Shown: positions 23,827-24,807 of the stretch, one piece after another
Numbering within the stretch: the first letter of the stretch is position 1
How the letters are laid out: every line of letters starts with the position of its first letter
DNA from: Clostridiales bacterium
GTDB taxonomy: Bacteria; Bacillota; Clostridia; Saccharofermentanales; DTU023
DNA: 24,807 nucleotides
Direction: 5' to 3'
Assembly: GCA_004556455.1 (NCBI GenBank)
Contig: SFGY01000012.1
Span: 1-24,807, forward strand
Made by a program: the position numbers and the translations under genes
Notes under the pieces: model-generated
What the model was told of the DNA's origin: nothing
Databases searched by the model: none
The model's input: the letters and a program-made list of their open reading frames with translations, nothing else

Positions 23827-24357
23827 TTATTTCAAAATTCGTTTTATCTCGTCAAGATTCTCGGCAAAATAGATTCCCTCCTGTCGTTCTTTAGAGGACA
23901 TTCCTTTTTCAATCATATGGTTGAGAAGAGCTTTCAAATCATCGTAGTAACCGTTCAGGTTATAGAGAATACAGGGTGCATCCAGCTGTTTTAAAGACAC
24001 CTTTGACATCACCTCTGCAATCTCCTCCAAGGTTCCCGTGCCACCAGGGAAGGCAATAAAGGCTTCGCCCAACGCAATCATTTTGTTTTTGCGCTCCGTC
24101 ATATCCCTGGTCACGATTAACTTGGTTAATCCGTCATGCTGAAATTCGTTTTCGATAAAAAACTTCGGCTCAACACCTGTTACCTCACCTCCAGCTTTCA
24201 AAGTACTGTCCGCAATGATACCCATCAGTCCCGATTTGGAGCCACCATAGATTAGGGCATGTCCGCTATTTCCAATCCATGCTCCCAATTCCTCAACTCT
24301 TTTTCGTAAGCATGGGTCATTTCCTTCGCTTGCGCCAAGATAAACGGTAATATTCAT
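23827..24357 (-). CDS. LOG-family protein (nucleoside 5'-monophosphate phosphoribohydrolase)
   Basis: The 176-residue cytoplasmic protein has the two hallmarks of the LOG/TIGR00730 family: the Rossmann-type segment YGGSKSGLMGIIADSTLKAG and the PGGTGTLEEIAEV motif that forms the ribose-phosphate site. LOG enzymes cleave the base from cytokinin-type or ordinary nucleoside 5'-monophosphates; in bacteria without plant partners the role is uncertain. The ATG at 24357 has AGGAG 10 nt upstream and begins the usual MNITVYLGAS strand; the longer frame to 24384 is unlikely. Confidence 0.85.
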   Translation of the reverse strand: MNITVYLGASEGNDPCLRKRVEELGAWIGNSGHALIYGGSKSGLMGIIADSTLKAGGEVTGVEPKFFIENEFQHDGLTKLIVTRDMTERKNKMIALGEAFIAFPGGTGTLEEIAEVMSKVSLKQLDAPCILYNLNGYYDDLKALLNHMIEKGMSSKERQEGIYFAENLDEIKRILK

Positions 24358-24470
24358 TAAAATCGTTCTCCTGAAATTCCCCATTTTTTCTTTACTGTTT
24401 TTCCCTTACCGCTCCAACTTCAATGCTTTCTCGGCATGATCCGCTTATCCGTCAAAGCATCGATGTTCTT

Positions 24471-24560
24471 TTAAAGAAAATTATGGCCGGCAATGCCAGA
24501 CGCATATATGCCGCCGCCAAGAATGATCAGTGGCAACTCTTTTACCCCTATAGCCCTTCG
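24471..24560 (-). pseudogene. Possible flavodoxin-like gene relic
   Basis: A minus-strand frame reads AIGVKELPLIILGGGIYASG then IAGHNFL and stops at 24471-24473. The LIILGGGIYASGIAG stretch resembles the FMN-loop region of flavodoxin-domain proteins. An in-frame stop lies just upstream and no start is available, so only a short remnant would be left. The other sequence in 24358-24593 shows no gene. Confidence 0.3.
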
Positions 24561-24593
24561 TCATGCGAAACGCAGTCTCCTATAATAAGGTGA

Positions 24594-24807
24594 TCAGTCG
24601 ATGTTATCTGTATTATCAAACTCCTTCAACGCTTTCTCTGTTAGAACAATTAAAAGTGGAAAATCAAGCCCTTGAAAAATGACTATAGCCAGGCCAATCC
24701 ATCCAATAGTATCTGTCCGGTAATTGATAAAGAACGGCATGATAATCAGGGCGAGTACAAGCGTTTGAAAAAAGAATTTCAAGGCAAACTTCGAGCAAAC
24801 ATTTTGA
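24594..24807 (-). CDS. Small two-helix membrane protein, 5'-truncated by the window end
   Basis: The frame ends with EFDNTDNID and a TGA at 24594-24596. It stays open upstream to the last base of the window, with no good start inside, so the N-terminus probably lies beyond the edge. The visible 70 residues hold two hydrophobic segments (about TLVLALIIMPFFI and IGWIGLAIVIFQGLDFPLLI). I do not recognise the family. Confidence 0.5.
   Translation of the reverse strand, partial: QNVCSKFALKFFFQTLVLALIIMPFFINYRTDTIGWIGLAIVIFQGLDFPLLIVLTEKALKEFDNTDNID

Overview
The window looks like a chromosomal segment of an anaerobic, low-to-mid G+C Firmicute, probably a clostridial or Lachnospiraceae-like species. 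The evidence is strong AGGAGG-type ribosome binding sites, lipobox-type lipoproteins, an XpaC/TelA pair, a CPBP membrane protease, and a Crp/Fnr-cupin-DUF488-DUF438 group of a kind usual in anaerobic Firmicutes. No rRNA, tRNA, CRISPR array or intact transposon was seen. The species is not identified.

Region 1 (1-5130) is a rightward envelope-stress cluster. It runs from a lipoprotein that fuses a solute-binding domain to a complete vWA/MIDAS domain, through an XpaC-like membrane protein and a second membrane-anchored solute-binding-like protein, to a TelA-family cytosolic coiled-coil protein. A strong hairpin follows. There is no permease or ATPase, so the two binding proteins probably act as sensors or assembly factors rather than in transport.

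Region 2 (5168-13179) holds four things: a leftward fusion of a CPBP/CAAX-type protease to an alpha/beta hydrolase; an RlmI-like 23S rRNA methyltransferase with an unusual internal insert; a compact ferric-iron-type ABC importer (ATPase, binding lipoprotein, fused double permease); and a convergent ICMT/phospholipid-methyltransferase-type membrane protein.

Region 3 (13432-15878) is accessory in character. It contains an orphan coiled-coil protein, an orphan protein with a Vsr/DUF559-like nuclease core, and about 630 bp without a gene. That gap is packed with three different repeat families: a 63/64-bp tandem repeat, a 14-16-bp motif array ending in a long hairpin, and a degenerate 72-bp periodic repeat.

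Region 4 (15879-18925) has a leftward pair (a membrane protein with two zinc ribbons and a Tim44-like part, then a GNAT acetyltransferase) divergent from a membrane-anchored XRE regulator.

Region 5 (18947-22611) is the most coherent regulatory unit. A Crp/Fnr-family regulator is divergent from a cupin protein and overlaps a DUF488 gene; a DUF1858-DUF438-hemerythrin-PAS protein lies convergent to them. The dyad GTTGYTATAACAAC stands before both the cupin gene and the DUF438 gene. In each case its centre is exactly 32 bp from the centre of a good -10 hexamer, which is the spacing of a class II (-41.5) Crp/Fnr-activated promoter. The same dyad lies just downstream of the regulator's own likely start site, as expected for autorepression. 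By family knowledge this set fits nitrosative or oxidative stress or redox sensing in an anaerobe.

Region 6 (22639-24807) is a patchwork: a truncated acetyltransferase, an AT-rich inverted-repeat cluster, an AlkD-type DNA alkylation repair protein, a LOG-family phosphoribohydrolase, a flavodoxin-like relic, and a small membrane protein cut off by the window end.
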